Shown: in pieces, positions 58,286 to 58,600 of the stretch
Position numbering within the stretch: the first letter of the stretch is position 1
Layout: the number at the start of each line of letters is the position of its first letter
DNA from: a virus
Direction: 5' to 3' (one strand)
IMG/VR virus record: IMGVR_UViG_3300030104_000844
Location: 1 to 58,600 of that record
DNA: 58,600 nucleotides
Position numbers and translations under genes: made by a program
The notes under the pieces: model-generated
Seen by the model: only the letters and a program-made list of their open reading frames with translations
What the model was told of the DNA's origin: nothing
Databases searched by the model: none

Positions 58286-58527
58286 TAGTCATTCTCCTTT
58301 TCTATGTTTTCTTCTGTTTCTTCTTGTTCTAAAGAATCAACAAAAGCTTTTTGGAAAACAGATAAACTTGCGTTAACTTGATCAAGTTCAAACTGTGCTC
58401 TCCTTTGTTTATTAGATAAATCTAATATTTGTGAATGAAGATATTTTTGCTCTGGAGCTAAATCTTCTATTTTAATTTCAGTGCCGTCTTCTTGCACTAA
58501 AGTATCTATTTTTAAAGTATTTTTCAT
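58285..58527 (-). CDS. Small helical protein (DUF6447-like pattern)
   Basis: The 80-residue protein starts MKNTLKIDTLVQEDGTEIKI, has 'LAPEQKYLHSQILDLSNKQR' and ends in an acidic coil. The strand-then-helix pattern with RAQFELDQVNASL resembles small cyanophage/pelagiphage proteins of unknown role (DUF6447 type, from memory). AAAGGGGATTAGG precedes the ATG. Confidence 0.58.
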   Translation of the reverse strand: MKNTLKIDTLVQEDGTEIKIEDLAPEQKYLHSQILDLSNKQRRAQFELDQVNASLSVFQKAFVDSLEQEETEENIEKEND

Positions 58528-58547
58528 CCTAATCCCCTTTAATTATT

Positions 58548-58600
58548 TTAACCTAAAACTTTCGTTACTGATGTTGGTGATACCTTTTCGGCTATGCTCG
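58548..58600 (-). CDS. C-terminal end of an upstream gene (partial)
   Basis: On the minus strand the frame from 58598 reads SIAEKVSPTSVTKVLG then TAA, open to the window edge. Its Ser/Thr/Val/Pro text resembles the end of tail fibre-like repeat proteins. With only 16 codons visible this is weak. It may be the missing end of a fibre gene that begins beyond the window. Confidence 0.35.
   Translation of the reverse strand, partial: SIAEKVSPTSVTKVLG

Overview
This window is most of the genome of an AT-rich, strictly lytic-looking tailed marine phage with a short-tail (podovirus-type) virion. A large terminase, an 800-residue portal, an HK97-fold (Mu gpT-like) capsid protein, two connector/adaptor proteins and a gp10-like tail hub protein are present. 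No tail sheath, major tail tube protein, tape measure, integrase, repressor or phage RNA polymerase is visible. Several genes belong to families common in oceanic phages: a GroES-like co-chaperonin, MazG, an SU10-type adaptor, a 3TM holin and small zinc-ribbon and basic proteins. The host cannot be named from the sequence. An AT-rich marine alphaproteobacterium or a similar Gram-negative is a reasonable guess, because a curli-type outer-membrane system is carried.

Layout. All genes are on the minus strand except one SNF2-type helicase (37399-38847), so transcription runs from high to low coordinates. Positions 1-14650 hold the virion genes: tail fibre (cut by the window edge), repeat fibre/adaptor proteins, connector proteins, capsid, scaffold, co-chaperonin, portal, terminase large subunit, an ADP-ribosyltransferase-like protein and a holin. 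Positions 14651-16946 form a control/packaging region with two paralogous small winged-helix-like genes, repeat-rich DNA, terminators and the small terminase subunit. Positions 16947-26035 are a block of short early-type genes, split into small operons by a family of near-identical sigma70-type promoters (TTTACT-N17-TATACT-like) and by stem-bounded non-coding regions. Positions 26036-37149 are DNA metabolism: family A DNA polymerase with Leu at the 762-equivalent position, thymidylate-synthase homologue, 5-hmdU kinase helical-domain-like protein, methyltransferase, SF1 helicase, AlkB-like dioxygenase and prim-pol. Positions 38844-48569 carry large, low-complexity, internal-virion-like proteins, including one with an intein-like Hint domain. 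Positions 53424-58600 hold nuclease, basic mini-proteins, lysozyme, tail hub and small membrane/lipoproteins.

The standout system is at 48663-53443: CsgF, CsgG, a secreted curlin-like repeat protein, a FecR-domain protein and a CHASE2-adenylate cyclase with an intact catalytic site, in one overlapping operon. It looks like a phage-borne type VIII (curli) secretion line coupled to an envelope-sensing cAMP enzyme. A second system of interest is a probable thymine/uracil base-modification group (28547-31825). Other points are a four-member family of small winged-helix-like proteins, a repeated promoter family, and several conserved-stem RNA candidates. Family names are given from memory of motifs; no database search was possible.
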